In this document: piece by piece, positions 1 to 5,428 of the stretch
How positions within the stretch are numbered: position 1 is the first letter of the stretch
Layout of the letters: the number at the start of each line of letters is the position of its first letter
DNA from: L227-5C sp038209275
GTDB taxonomy: Bacteria > Chloroflexota > Chloroflexia > Chloroheliales > Chloroheliaceae
Assembly: GCA_038209275.1 (NCBI GenBank)
Contig: JBBQXW010000338.1
Coordinates: 1 to 7,789, forward strand
Direction of reading: 5' to 3'
DNA: 7,789 nt
Program-made: the position numbers and the translations under genes
The notes under the pieces: model-generated
Database searches by the model: none
Seen by the model: only the letters and a program-made list of their open reading frames with translations
Told to the model about the DNA's origin: nothing

Positions 1-2
1 CA

Positions 3-1001
3 AAATATTATTTTCGTTTGAAAACCGAAGGTTTAGAACAATTGCCCGACCCAAAAGAAGGCCGTCCGATTATTTTTCTGGCAAATCACGCTGGGCGCTG
101 CTTGCCCGGGGAGGCTATTCTGCTCGATTATACCTTGAGCCGTTACTGGGTAGATGAGTTGGGCTTGCCGACCGAGGACAAACCGCGCTCGATGGCGGCG
201 GCGGAACTATCCGACCATCCTTTACTTGTTCCTTTTCGACTGCACAACTGGTGGCGACGAGTAGGTTGTTTGGATGCTACCGCCCGCAATTTTCATACTC
301 TTTTGAAAAAAGGCCGCTCGGTAATTATTTTCCCCGAAGGAATTGCCGGAATTGCCCGCGATTTCCGTGACCGCTACCAATTGCTACCTTTTTCCAGTTC
401 GGTAGTGCGGATGGCAGACCGCCACGATGCCTGGTTGGTGCCGGTCTCGATTATCGGCTCGGAGCATTTTCATCCCTATGCCAATCGTAGCCGCTTCACC
501 GATGCCATCGCCAAACGCTTGCGCCTGCCTTTTTTGCCACTCAGTCCTTTTACTTTCCTGTTGCCGCTTTGCCCCTGGATATTTTATATGGCCCTGCCCG
601 CCCCGGTAACAATCGTAATCGGCGCGCCCTACCAACTAAAGGAAGATGTGAGCGATGAGGCCGGATGGGAAGCCGCTACCGAAAAATTGCGCCAGGAATG
701 TCAGCACGAGCTAAACCAGGCCCGCGCCAAGCACGAAAAAGGCTGGAACTGGGTCGAGCTAGTGCGTTCGCTCCTCAGTGCGCCCGAACCGCTCTGGAAA
801 TTGCTTCCTTTCGGCTGGCCCTATCGTTTTATCAGCCACGCCCGCCGCAAAGCGTCTTACCTTTTCCCAAATACCCCTGCGCCCTGGCGTTTTCTGGTTC
901 CCGTGCTAGGCTGGCTCAAGCCGGAAGCGCCCCAAACCGAAGAAGCACCAGCCCAGCTACCTGTAACCAATTTACGTCCAGTCGCTTCTATGCCTTTTTA
1001 A
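3..1001 (+). CDS. Lysophospholipid acyltransferase-like protein (PlsC/LPLAT superfamily), 5' partial
   Basis: Probably a membrane-associated enzyme that moves an acyl chain onto a lysophospholipid or related acceptor. The frame stays open to the left edge (KYYFR before the TTG at 18), so that TTG is very likely internal and the true start lies outside the window. Counting the TTG codon as residue 1: acyltransferase motif I is around N23-H24 (ANHAGR), the FPEG motif is at 105-108 within SVIIFPEG, and VPVSIIGSEHFHP at 141-153 fits the last conserved block. A hydrophobic, Pro-rich stretch lies near 170-200. About 110 residues follow the catalytic domain, with a basic, Trp-rich segment and a Pro/Ala-rich end. 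The usual H-x4-D spacing in motif I is not met: the nearest acidic residues after H24 are E32 and D37. The superfamily call is good; substrate and pathway are unknown. It converges with the dedA-like gene. Confidence 0.8.
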   Translation, partial: KYYFRLKTEGLEQLPDPKEGRPIIFLANHAGRCLPGEAILLDYTLSRYWVDELGLPTEDKPRSMAAAELSDHPLLVPFRLHNWWRRVGCLDATARNFHTLLKKGRSVIIFPEGIAGIARDFRDRYQLLPFSSSVVRMADRHDAWLVPVSIIGSEHFHPYANRSRFTDAIAKRLRLPFLPLSPFTFLLPLCPWIFYMALPAPVTIVIGAPYQLKEDVSDEAGWEAATEKLRQECQHELNQARAKHEKGWNWVELVRSLLSAPEPLWKLLPFGWPYRFISHARRKASYLFPNTPAPWRFLVPVLGWLKPEAPQTEEAPAQLPVTNLRPVASMPF

Positions 1002-1032
1002 GAGCAATATCGTTCAAATAAGGCCGAAGTTA

Positions 1033-1103
1033 CTGTGGGAGCGAGCTTCCGCTCGCGATTTCCGGCTGTCGCTCAAATCGCGAGCGGAAGCGAGCTCCCA
1101 CAG
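1033..1103. repeat. REPIN-like long inverted repeat between convergent genes
   Basis: Two 29-nt arms (1033-1061 and 1075-1103) flank a 13-nt loop. They pair in 27 of 29 positions; the only mismatches are a tandem G·A / A·G inside a CGAG/CGAG block. Each arm begins, read inward, with CTGTGGGAG. The left arm also contains a small hairpin of its own, GCGAGC-TTCC-GCTCGC at 1041-1056. This matches the layout of REP doublets (REPINs) known from Pseudomonas and other bacteria, where a GGAG/GTAG head precedes a short palindrome and single REPs face each other. Lying between two convergent stop codons, it could also slow transcription from both sides, but neither arm is followed by a long T-run, so it is not called as an intrinsic terminator. 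Confidence 0.75.
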
Positions 1104-1143
1104 AGGCTTATTTTAATACTACTGAGCTTAAACTGAATCAAAA

Positions 1144-1839
1144 TCACAAATCGGGAGAAGAGTCGGAATCGGACGGGGGTTTGGAAAGCAGACGGCGGCG
1201 CATAAAAAAGCGATAGCCCAGCCAGGTCAGACCCACCAGCACCAGAATTACCAGGCCGATGCCGCTCAAAATAGATTCGACATTGCTAAAGCTGCGGGCC
1301 AGCAAATAGCCCAGCCCGCAGAAAATTATGTCCCACAACAGCACCGCCGGAAGCTGAAAAAGCATAAACTGGCGCAAAGGCATCCCCGCCGCTCCTGCCA
1401 GCAGCGCCACAAAGGGCCGGATGTAGCCAACCAGTTGCGAAATGAAAACCGAACGGCGACCATACTTGGTCAAAAATTCCGAGGCCCGAATTAAATATGG
1501 CTCGAACTTTGGATAAAAACGGCTGGCTTTAAGTAGACCTAGCGCACCCTTCCGTCCCAACCAATAGTTTGTCAGGTTGCCCAGCACCGCCCCAACCCAA
1601 AATGCGCCAACTATCAAAAGCCAGGAAAGTTGCCCGTTCACGCTGTAAATCAGGCCAATTAAAATAACCGTGCCGCCCGGCCAGATATAGCCCAACAGCA
1701 CCACATACTCAATATAAGTCGCCACCAGAACAATCAGGTAGCCATAAGACAAATATTGGGCTTTTACCAAATCCAAAATTTCTGTCAAGCTATACACCAA
1801 AAAGTAATGAGTGATGAGTAGTTGAATTCTACTCATCAC
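1144..1839 (-). CDS. DedA/VTT-family (SNARE-associated) integral membrane protein
   Basis: DedA proteins are cytoplasmic-membrane proteins tied to proton-motive-force homeostasis and, for some members, undecaprenyl-phosphate or phospholipid flipping. Seen here, numbered from the GTG at 1839: a hydrophobic entry with E44 and a WPGG turn at 53-56, a GNLTNYWLGRKG block at 87-98, the conserved R141 followed by the LLAGAAGM segment, W169, and a last membrane helix at about 190-207 followed by a basic patch and an acidic Ser-rich tail. The first ~12 codons from GTG 1839 lie in a heptamer-repeat hairpin, so the true start may be TTG at 1788 (residue 18). That start has GGTG six bases upstream and gives the usual short lead before the conserved Glu. 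Two charged positions considered essential in E. coli homologues appear replaced (G56, Q135). The small membrane protein gene ends 43 bp upstream, so the two may be cotranscribed. Confidence 0.87.
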   Translation of the reverse strand: MMSRIQLLITHYFLVYSLTEILDLVKAQYLSYGYLIVLVATYIEYVVLLGYIWPGGTVILIGLIYSVNGQLSWLLIVGAFWVGAVLGNLTNYWLGRKGALGLLKASRFYPKFEPYLIRASEFLTKYGRRSVFISQLVGYIRPFVALLAGAAGMPLRQFMLFQLPAVLLWDIIFCGLGYLLARSFSNVESILSGIGLVILVLVGLTWLGYRFFMRRRLLSKPPSDSDSSPDL

Positions 1840-1861
1840 TCATCACTCATTACTCATTACT
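1803..1861. repeat. Heptamer tandem repeat (ACTCATC/ACTCATT) with hairpin arm
   Basis: At 1831-1861 there are two ACTCATC units, two ACTCATT units and a partial ACT, about 4.4 copies with a strict 7-nt period. The left part (1803-1820) carries the same units in inverse orientation. A perfect 14-bp stem forms between 1807-1820 and 1830-1843 around a 9-nt loop containing GAATTC. It resembles the short tandemly repeated repetitive (STRR) heptamers described in filamentous cyanobacteria. It overlaps the longest possible dedA reading frame, arguing that this part is 5' untranslated. Confidence 0.8.
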
Positions 1862-1882
1862 TAATTTCTTTTGACAGCAATC

Positions 1883-2158
1883 CTACCGTTTGTAAGCTTG
1901 CTGTGAATACTCGTCAGCATAAACTTCTACTCGAACTGGTTCTTGCTCGGCGGAGTCTTCCTGGTCATAGCCCCGGCTGAACATGGAGTAGGTTATTCCT
2001 AGCAAGCTATAGACGAAAAACAGCGGCTGCATCCAGTACGAAAACTCGTGCAGTGAGCCACCGAAACTCCAGCAGCCCCAAAATATACTGCCCCACAAAA
2101 CTACGACTGCCATAACGAAGGTTGCGATTCTAATCAGAGCTGATTGTGAGATGTTCAT
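1883..2158 (-). CDS. Small two-helix membrane protein of unknown function
   Basis: I do not recognise this 91-residue protein. It starts at ATG 2158 without a clear Shine-Dalgarno sequence. It shows a first hydrophobic helix at about residues 9-31 (ending in a Trp/Gly/Cys-rich stretch), a short loop with HEFSYW at 37-42, a second helix at about 43-60, and an acidic, soluble tail (residues 64-84, rich in Asp/Glu) closing with a basic YKR. With few basic residues between the helices and both ends polar, a hairpin with its tail in the cytoplasm is a reasonable but unproven topology. It ends 43 bp before the longest dedA-like frame on the same strand, so the two could form a small membrane-protein operon. 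The composition looks like real coding sequence and no competing frame covers it, but its function cannot be given. Confidence 0.65.
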   Translation of the reverse strand: MNISQSALIRIATFVMAVVVLWGSIFWGCWSFGGSLHEFSYWMQPLFFVYSLLGITYSMFSRGYDQEDSAEQEPVRVEVYADEYSQQAYKR

Positions 2159-2368
2159 AGTTCTTTTGCTTTTTCTTTCTTAATAAAATTCCAATTGTCC
2201 GAAGTAGCTATTTGGCTTTAATTTTGTAGTTGTTTAAGCTTATCGCTCTACAATCAGAGTTTAGCAGAAGAACATTGCGACATACATTACCTTAATATTA
2301 AATTATTATTACGATTCATCCATGTTGTACCTTTTTAGTTCAATTCTCTTTCAAAATATATTTATTTC

Positions 2369-2953
2369 TTAATAAGCGATGGCAGTACTGAGGCCATTTT
2401 TCGGTTCGGAACCAGCCAGCATCCCGGCCAAATGTCCGTCGCTGATACGACAGCCCCGCACCGCCTGTCCGTCCAGCAATTCAATCCAGCCAAAGCTACC
2501 AGTCGGCGGATTGGCAAAGCTACGAATATCGCTCAAAGCATTACCCCGGAAATAAGCCGTAAGACAGACACAAATATAGCCGTGCGTCGAGAGCAACAAT
2601 TTCTCATGCTTGTTAGCTATCAGGCGCTGAGCCAGGCGGCTAATACGTAGCCAGGTATCCGGGGGCGATTCGTTGATTGGTTCGGATAAATCCGGGTCAA
2701 TATCCAGTTCTACTTCGTTTTTCAGGTAGCCATGCACTATCGTAGCGCTCTGAACGGCGCGGGGCAAAGGCGAAGTCAGGTAAAGGTCAAATGGGCCGCG
2801 TCGGGCCAGTTCCGCGCCCAGCATCGTCACTTCGCGTCGTCCTCTGGGGGTAAGTAAAGCCCGGTGCTGGTAATCGCCGTAACCCCGGCGGCTGGCGGTA
2901 AAACTGGTTTCGCCATGACGGTGGTAATAAATAATCTTTCGCAATTTTAACAA
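2369..2953 (-). CDS. Histidine phosphatase family protein (phosphoglycerate mutase-like)
   Basis: A cytoplasmic enzyme of the RHG phosphatase/mutase superfamily, which works through a phosphohistidine intermediate. Numbered from TTG 2953: the RHG motif is YHRHGET with R12 and nucleophile H13; the second phosphate-pocket Arg is R65 in TSPLPRAVQSA; LSEPINE gives acidic candidate E91 for the proton donor; and H124 in LLLSTHGYI is the second catalytic His. All four pocket residues are present, so it should be active. At 194 residues it is the size of single-domain broad-specificity phosphatases (CobC/GpmB-like), shorter than dPGM glycolytic mutases. The start at 2953 abuts a purine-rich AGAGAAG. 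TTG 2944 (residue 4) lies nine bases from that element and is the better-spaced start, giving 191 residues. It appears monocistronic, with 210 bp after it and the transporter terminator before it. The substrate is not predictable. Confidence 0.88.
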   Translation of the reverse strand: MLKLRKIIYYHRHGETSFTASRRGYGDYQHRALLTPRGRREVTMLGAELARRGPFDLYLTSPLPRAVQSATIVHGYLKNEVELDIDPDLSEPINESPPDTWLRISRLAQRLIANKHEKLLLSTHGYICVCLTAYFRGNALSDIRSFANPPTGSFGWIELLDGQAVRGCRISDGHLAGMLAGSEPKNGLSTAIAY

Positions 2954-3023
2954 CTTCTCTTTCTATATACTAAATTTCTGTGTTGATAATATCATATTTC
3001 CTGGCGACCTACCATAATAAAAA

Positions 3024-3054
3024 TCAGGCTTGCTTTGTACTAAAGCAAGCCTGA
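3024..3054 (-). terminator. Rho-independent terminator of the transporter operon
   Basis: A perfect 13-bp stem (3024-3036 with 3042-3054, arm AGGCTTGCTTT and its complement) encloses a 5-nt loop. On the minus strand it is followed directly by TTTTTATTA, the T-run of an intrinsic terminator; on the plus strand the stem is followed by AAAATTT, which does not qualify. It starts 28 bp past the permease stop codon, so it closes the adaptor-ATPase-permease operon and separates it from the downstream phosphatase gene. Confidence 0.9.
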
Positions 3055-3081
3055 AAATTTAATTCAATAGTGGGTTGAGGA

Positions 3082-4320
3082 TTACTCGTAGCGCAAGGCA
3101 TCAATTGGATTGAGGCGAGAAGCACGGCGGGCCGGATAGATACCGAAAAACAACCCGACTATTACCGCAAAACCCACTGCGATTATAATAATCGGAGTAC
3201 TCAAAACGGTGTGCTGGTAAATTATATCTACGATATAAGATGCACCAATTCCTACCACCACCCCGATAAGGCCACCGACGAAGCAAATCGTGATGCTCTC
3301 AATCATAAACTGAAACAGAATATCGAACGGCTTTGCCCCGATAGCTTTGCGGATACCAATTTCACGGGTACGCTCCGTCACCGTCACCAGCATAATATTC
3401 ATAATACCGATGCCGCCGACGAAAAGCGAAATGGAAGCAATCACAATCAAGAAGGTGTTGTAAGTGGCTTGCTGGTCTTTCGCGGCCTGAAGTTGGTCTT
3501 GCTGGTTGACGATTTTGAAATCGTCGTTAGTACCGTTAATTTTGTGGCGTTCGCGCAACAAATCGGTCATCTGGCTGATAAGCAAATCAACACTATCCGG
3601 GTCGGTGGCTTTGGCAATAATATTGCTGACCGTTTTGCCCGTACCACTCGAACCGCCCGGACGGAAGCCGGAGAGTCGCTTTTGAGCCGTCGTAATTGGT
3701 ACATAAATTTGCGAATCGAGGCTACCAAAGCCAGTTCCGCCCTTCGGATTCATCACCGCTACTACCGTAAAGCTGATACGATTGACCCGAATAGTTTTTC
3801 CAACCGCATCTTCCTCGCCAAACAGGGTAGTTGCTACCTGTGAACCCAGCACTGCCACCGAGCGGGAAGACGAAACATCAGCTTCGGTAAACCATTCCCC
3901 GCTTGCCAGCGTCGCATCGCGCACGTTCAACCAATCCTGGGTTGTGCCAATCGCCAGCCCAAAAGTATTCTTCGACCCAGCTACGATTTGCCCACCCGCC
4001 TGCACTTCTGCCGAAACTGCCGAGGCTTTGGTAATACGATTAGTATCCTGCATGGCATCGGCATCTTCCAGCGTCAGGTTGGTATTGGAGCTATTGAGGA
4101 CAATACCGCCAAAACTTTGGCTATTCGGCGAAACCGTCACCAGATTTGTCCCAGCTTGCTGCAATTTTTTCTGGGCAGTATCAATCGTGCCTTGCCCGAT
4201 ACTTTGCAAAGCAATCACCGAGGCCACACCAATAATAATACCCAGCATCGTCAGCAGCGAGCGCATTTTATTAGAAAGCAGACTGCTAAGTGCAATCCGA
4301 AAAGTCTCAAGAATATTCAT
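3082..4320 (-). CDS. ABC transporter permease, MacB/FtsX type
   Basis: Membrane subunit of a type VII (mechanotransmission) ABC transporter. From ATG 4320, 412 residues: an amphipathic start with LLSNKMRSLLTMLGIIIGVAS at 14-34, where helix 1 (about 21-41) begins; a large extracytoplasmic MacB_PCD domain (about 42-286); then helices at about 287-312, 335-363 and 374-395. The signature TERTREIGIRKAIGA at 315-329 follows helix 2 and is typical of the MacB/LolCE/FtsX group, where it contacts the ATPase. The C-terminus YPARRASRLNPIDALRYE is also typical. The size fits a permease with its ATPase on a separate gene, as in YknZ, rather than the ~650-residue fused MacB of E. coli. It is the last gene of the operon, 84 nt after the ATPase, with that spacer holding a heptamer repeat. 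No good Shine-Dalgarno is seen, but the N-terminal family motif fixes the start well. Confidence 0.95.
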   Translation of the reverse strand: MNILETFRIALSSLLSNKMRSLLTMLGIIIGVASVIALQSIGQGTIDTAQKKLQQAGTNLVTVSPNSQSFGGIVLNSSNTNLTLEDADAMQDTNRITKASAVSAEVQAGGQIVAGSKNTFGLAIGTTQDWLNVRDATLASGEWFTEADVSSSRSVAVLGSQVATTLFGEEDAVGKTIRVNRISFTVVAVMNPKGGTGFGSLDSQIYVPITTAQKRLSGFRPGGSSGTGKTVSNIIAKATDPDSVDLLISQMTDLLRERHKINGTNDDFKIVNQQDQLQAAKDQQATYNTFLIVIASISLFVGGIGIMNIMLVTVTERTREIGIRKAIGAKPFDILFQFMIESITICFVGGLIGVVVGIGASYIVDIIYQHTVLSTPIIIIAVGFAVIVGLFFGIYPARRASRLNPIDALRYE

Positions 4321-4370
4321 AATTTATAACTCAAACTTGCTCAGTTAAGGTAGTCTTCAACCGCATCTAT

Positions 4371-4402
4371 AACTCAAAATTCAAAACTCAAAACTCAAAA
4401 CT
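4371..4402. repeat. Heptamer tandem repeat (AACTCAA)n
   Basis: Units at 4371-4377, 4378-4384 (variant AATTCAA), 4385-4391 and 4392-4398, plus a partial AACT, give about 4.4 copies of a 7-nt period. An isolated AACTCAA also lies at 4328-4334, just upstream of the permease ATG. The array sits between ATPase and permease and ends two bases from the ATPase stop codon. It is STRR-like and has no obvious hairpin. Confidence 0.8.
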
Positions 4403-4404
4403 AT

Positions 4405-5175
4405 TTAGTGCGTTTCAGTCAGGGCCGATGCTTCCATATCGCTCAGGGCTAACATATTATGTTCTGCCGCAGGCAAGTAAGCATAGCTCTGATCGGCTAC
4501 CAGTTCGTCCGCCGCAATTACGCCATCACGAATACGGACGATGCGGCGAGTGTAGGCGGCTACGTCCGGCTCGTGGGTTACAAAGATAATCGTAATACCC
4601 TGCTCGTAATTCAGGCGCTGGAAGATGCCCATAATCTCGATGCTGGATTTACTATCCAGGTTCCCGGTTGGCTCATCGGCCAGGATAATAGTCGGGTCGT
4701 TAACCAGCGACCGGGCAATTGCCACGCGCTGTTGCTGCCCGCCCGAAAGCTCCTTCGGCTTGTGGTGTACCCGGTCGCCCAATCCAACGGCATCCAGCGC
4801 CGCCATTGCCCGGTCTTGCCGTTCGCCCCGGCTGAATAATCCGGCATAGAGCATGGGCAGTTCGACGTTTTGCAAGGCGCTTAATTTGGGTAGCAAGTTA
4901 AAACTTTGAAAAACAAAACCGATTTTCAGATTGCGGATTTCCGCCAGCCGATTATCGGTCAGGTCGGCTACTTCTTCGCCATCTATTTTATAGGAGCCAG
5001 TGGTCGGTTGGTCGAGGCAGCCCAGCACATTCATGAGGGTAGATTTACCACTACCCGACGGCCCCATAATCGCGATTAGCTCGCCATCATGCACCGTAAA
5101 AGTTGTACCACGTAGCGCCTGTACCTCGACATCGCCCATCCAGTAAGTTTTAGTTATATCTCTAACTTCAATCAT
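4405..5175 (-). CDS. ABC transporter ATP-binding protein, LolD/MacB type
   Basis: Cytoplasmic ATPase that powers the adjacent permease. From ATG 5175, 256 residues: MIEVRDITKTYWMGDVEVQA is the characteristic start of the LolD/MacB/YknY group; Walker A GPSGSGKST at 38-46; Q-loop Q90 in FVFQSFNLLP; signature LSGGQ at 143-147; Walker B ILADEP at 164-169 with catalytic E168; D-loop NLDS at 172-175; H-loop H201. All residues needed for ATP hydrolysis are present. The tail after about 225 is a short acidic extension ending ALTETH. The frame stays open for 32 more codons up to ATG 5271, but that stretch lacks family similarity and runs into repeat DNA. The ATG at 5175 has AGGAAG ten bases upstream and the family motif immediately after it, so it is chosen. 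It is the second gene of the operon, separated from the adaptor by 253 bp. Confidence 0.96.
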   Translation of the reverse strand: MIEVRDITKTYWMGDVEVQALRGTTFTVHDGELIAIMGPSGSGKSTLMNVLGCLDQPTTGSYKIDGEEVADLTDNRLAEIRNLKIGFVFQSFNLLPKLSALQNVELPMLYAGLFSRGERQDRAMAALDAVGLGDRVHHKPKELSGGQQQRVAIARSLVNDPTIILADEPTGNLDSKSSIEIMGIFQRLNYEQGITIIFVTHEPDVAAYTRRIVRIRDGVIAADELVADQSYAYLPAAEHNMLALSDMEASALTETH

Positions 5176-5185
5176 TGCCGCTTTT

Positions 5186-5191
5186 CTTCCT
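5186..5191 (-). promoter_or_regulatory. Ribosome binding site deciding the ATPase start
   Basis: AGGAAG on the minus strand ends ten bases before ATG 5175. It supports this start over the upstream in-frame ATG at 5271 and is the clearest Shine-Dalgarno-like sequence seen in the operon. Confidence 0.6.
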
Positions 5192-5220
5192 GCTGAGTTT
5201 CTTGGGAAAATTTGTGGGTA

Positions 5221-5275
5221 GAGCAACATCCCAAAGATAAGGATGAACCGCCAAGACACCAAGAACGCCAAGAAT
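5221..5275. repeat. Repeat block: GAGCAACATC element and 9-nt CGCCAAGAN tandem
   Basis: At 5221-5240 the sequence GAGCAACATC with its following ten bases matches 5367-5386 in 18 of 20 positions. Just beyond it, 5249-5257, 5258-5266 and 5267-5275 form three imperfect 9-nt units of CGCCAAGAC / ACCAAGAAC / GCCAAGAAT. The block lies upstream of the chosen ATPase start, so it belongs to the spacer, not to the protein. The family is not identified. Confidence 0.65.
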
Positions 5276-5328
5276 TTTAGTTATATTCCCTGTTCTTTAT
5301 CTTTAAGCTCTTGTTTAGCAGTAACTAC

Positions 5329-5357
5329 CTAATATTCGTAAGACATTGCTCCGCCAA
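5329..5357 (-). promoter_or_regulatory. Possible weaker promoter within repeat copy 1
   Basis: The upstream-gene-distal copy of the repeat keeps the same arrangement on the minus strand: TTGGCG (5357-5352), 17 nt, TATTAG (5334-5329), each 4/6 to consensus. It is listed because both copies preserve the spacing, not because this copy is strong. Confidence 0.2.
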
Positions 5358-5423
5358 TGGACTGACGAGCAACATCTCACAGATAAAGTGATATTTGTAA
5401 GATGTTGCTCCGTCAATGGACTG
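5332..5423. repeat. 33-nt direct repeat pair with an inverted half-copy between
   Basis: Copies at 5332-5364 and 5391-5423 agree at 29 of 33 positions, with 59 bp between equivalent bases; the shared core is TTGCTCCG-CAATGGACTG. Between them, 5367-5377 (GAGCAACATCT) is the reverse complement of 5400-5410, giving an 11-bp stem with a 22-nt loop. The right copy ends six bases from the adaptor stop codon, so the repeat fills the 3' flank of that gene. Origin unknown. Confidence 0.75.
5388..5416 (-). promoter_or_regulatory. Possible sigma-70-type promoter within repeat copy 2
   Basis: On the minus strand TTGACG (5416-5411), a 17-nt spacer and TATCAC (5393-5388) resemble -35 and -10 boxes, with matches of 5/6 and 4/6 to TTGACA and TATAAT. 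It would drive the ATPase and permease genes from inside the operon. The call is inference only: such matches arise by chance in AT-rich spacers. Confidence 0.3.
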
Positions 5424-5428
5424 TGGTT

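Noticed and set aside
18..20. TTG as the start of the acyltransferase gene
   Set aside because: No stop codon lies upstream in frame, and KYYFRLKTEGLE looks like the normal lead into the acyltransferase domain. There is no ribosome binding site.
1033..1103. Bidirectional intrinsic terminator
   Set aside because: The stem is long, but neither end is followed by a proper T-run, and the arm sequence is better explained as paired REPs. A braking effect on transcription remains possible.
1831..1861. Short repeats as a CRISPR array
   Set aside because: The units are 7 nt and contiguous, with no spacers; the same holds for 4371-4402. No cas gene is present.
2159..2368. Hidden small gene or RNA in the AT-rich spacer
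   Set aside because: No frame with a ribosome binding site, no convincing hairpin with a T-run and no clear promoter pair were found by eye.
3211..3843. Plus-strand open frame of 210 codons
   Set aside because: It lies entirely antisense within the permease gene, whose protein family is certain. It is a shadow frame, as are the frames at 3782-4348 and 3988-4329.
5176..5271. A 32-residue N-terminal extension (membrane helix) on the ATPase from ATG 5271
   Set aside because: It translates repeat DNA (CGCCAAGAN units), lacks family similarity, and the ATG at 5175 has a ribosome binding site and the family's start motif.
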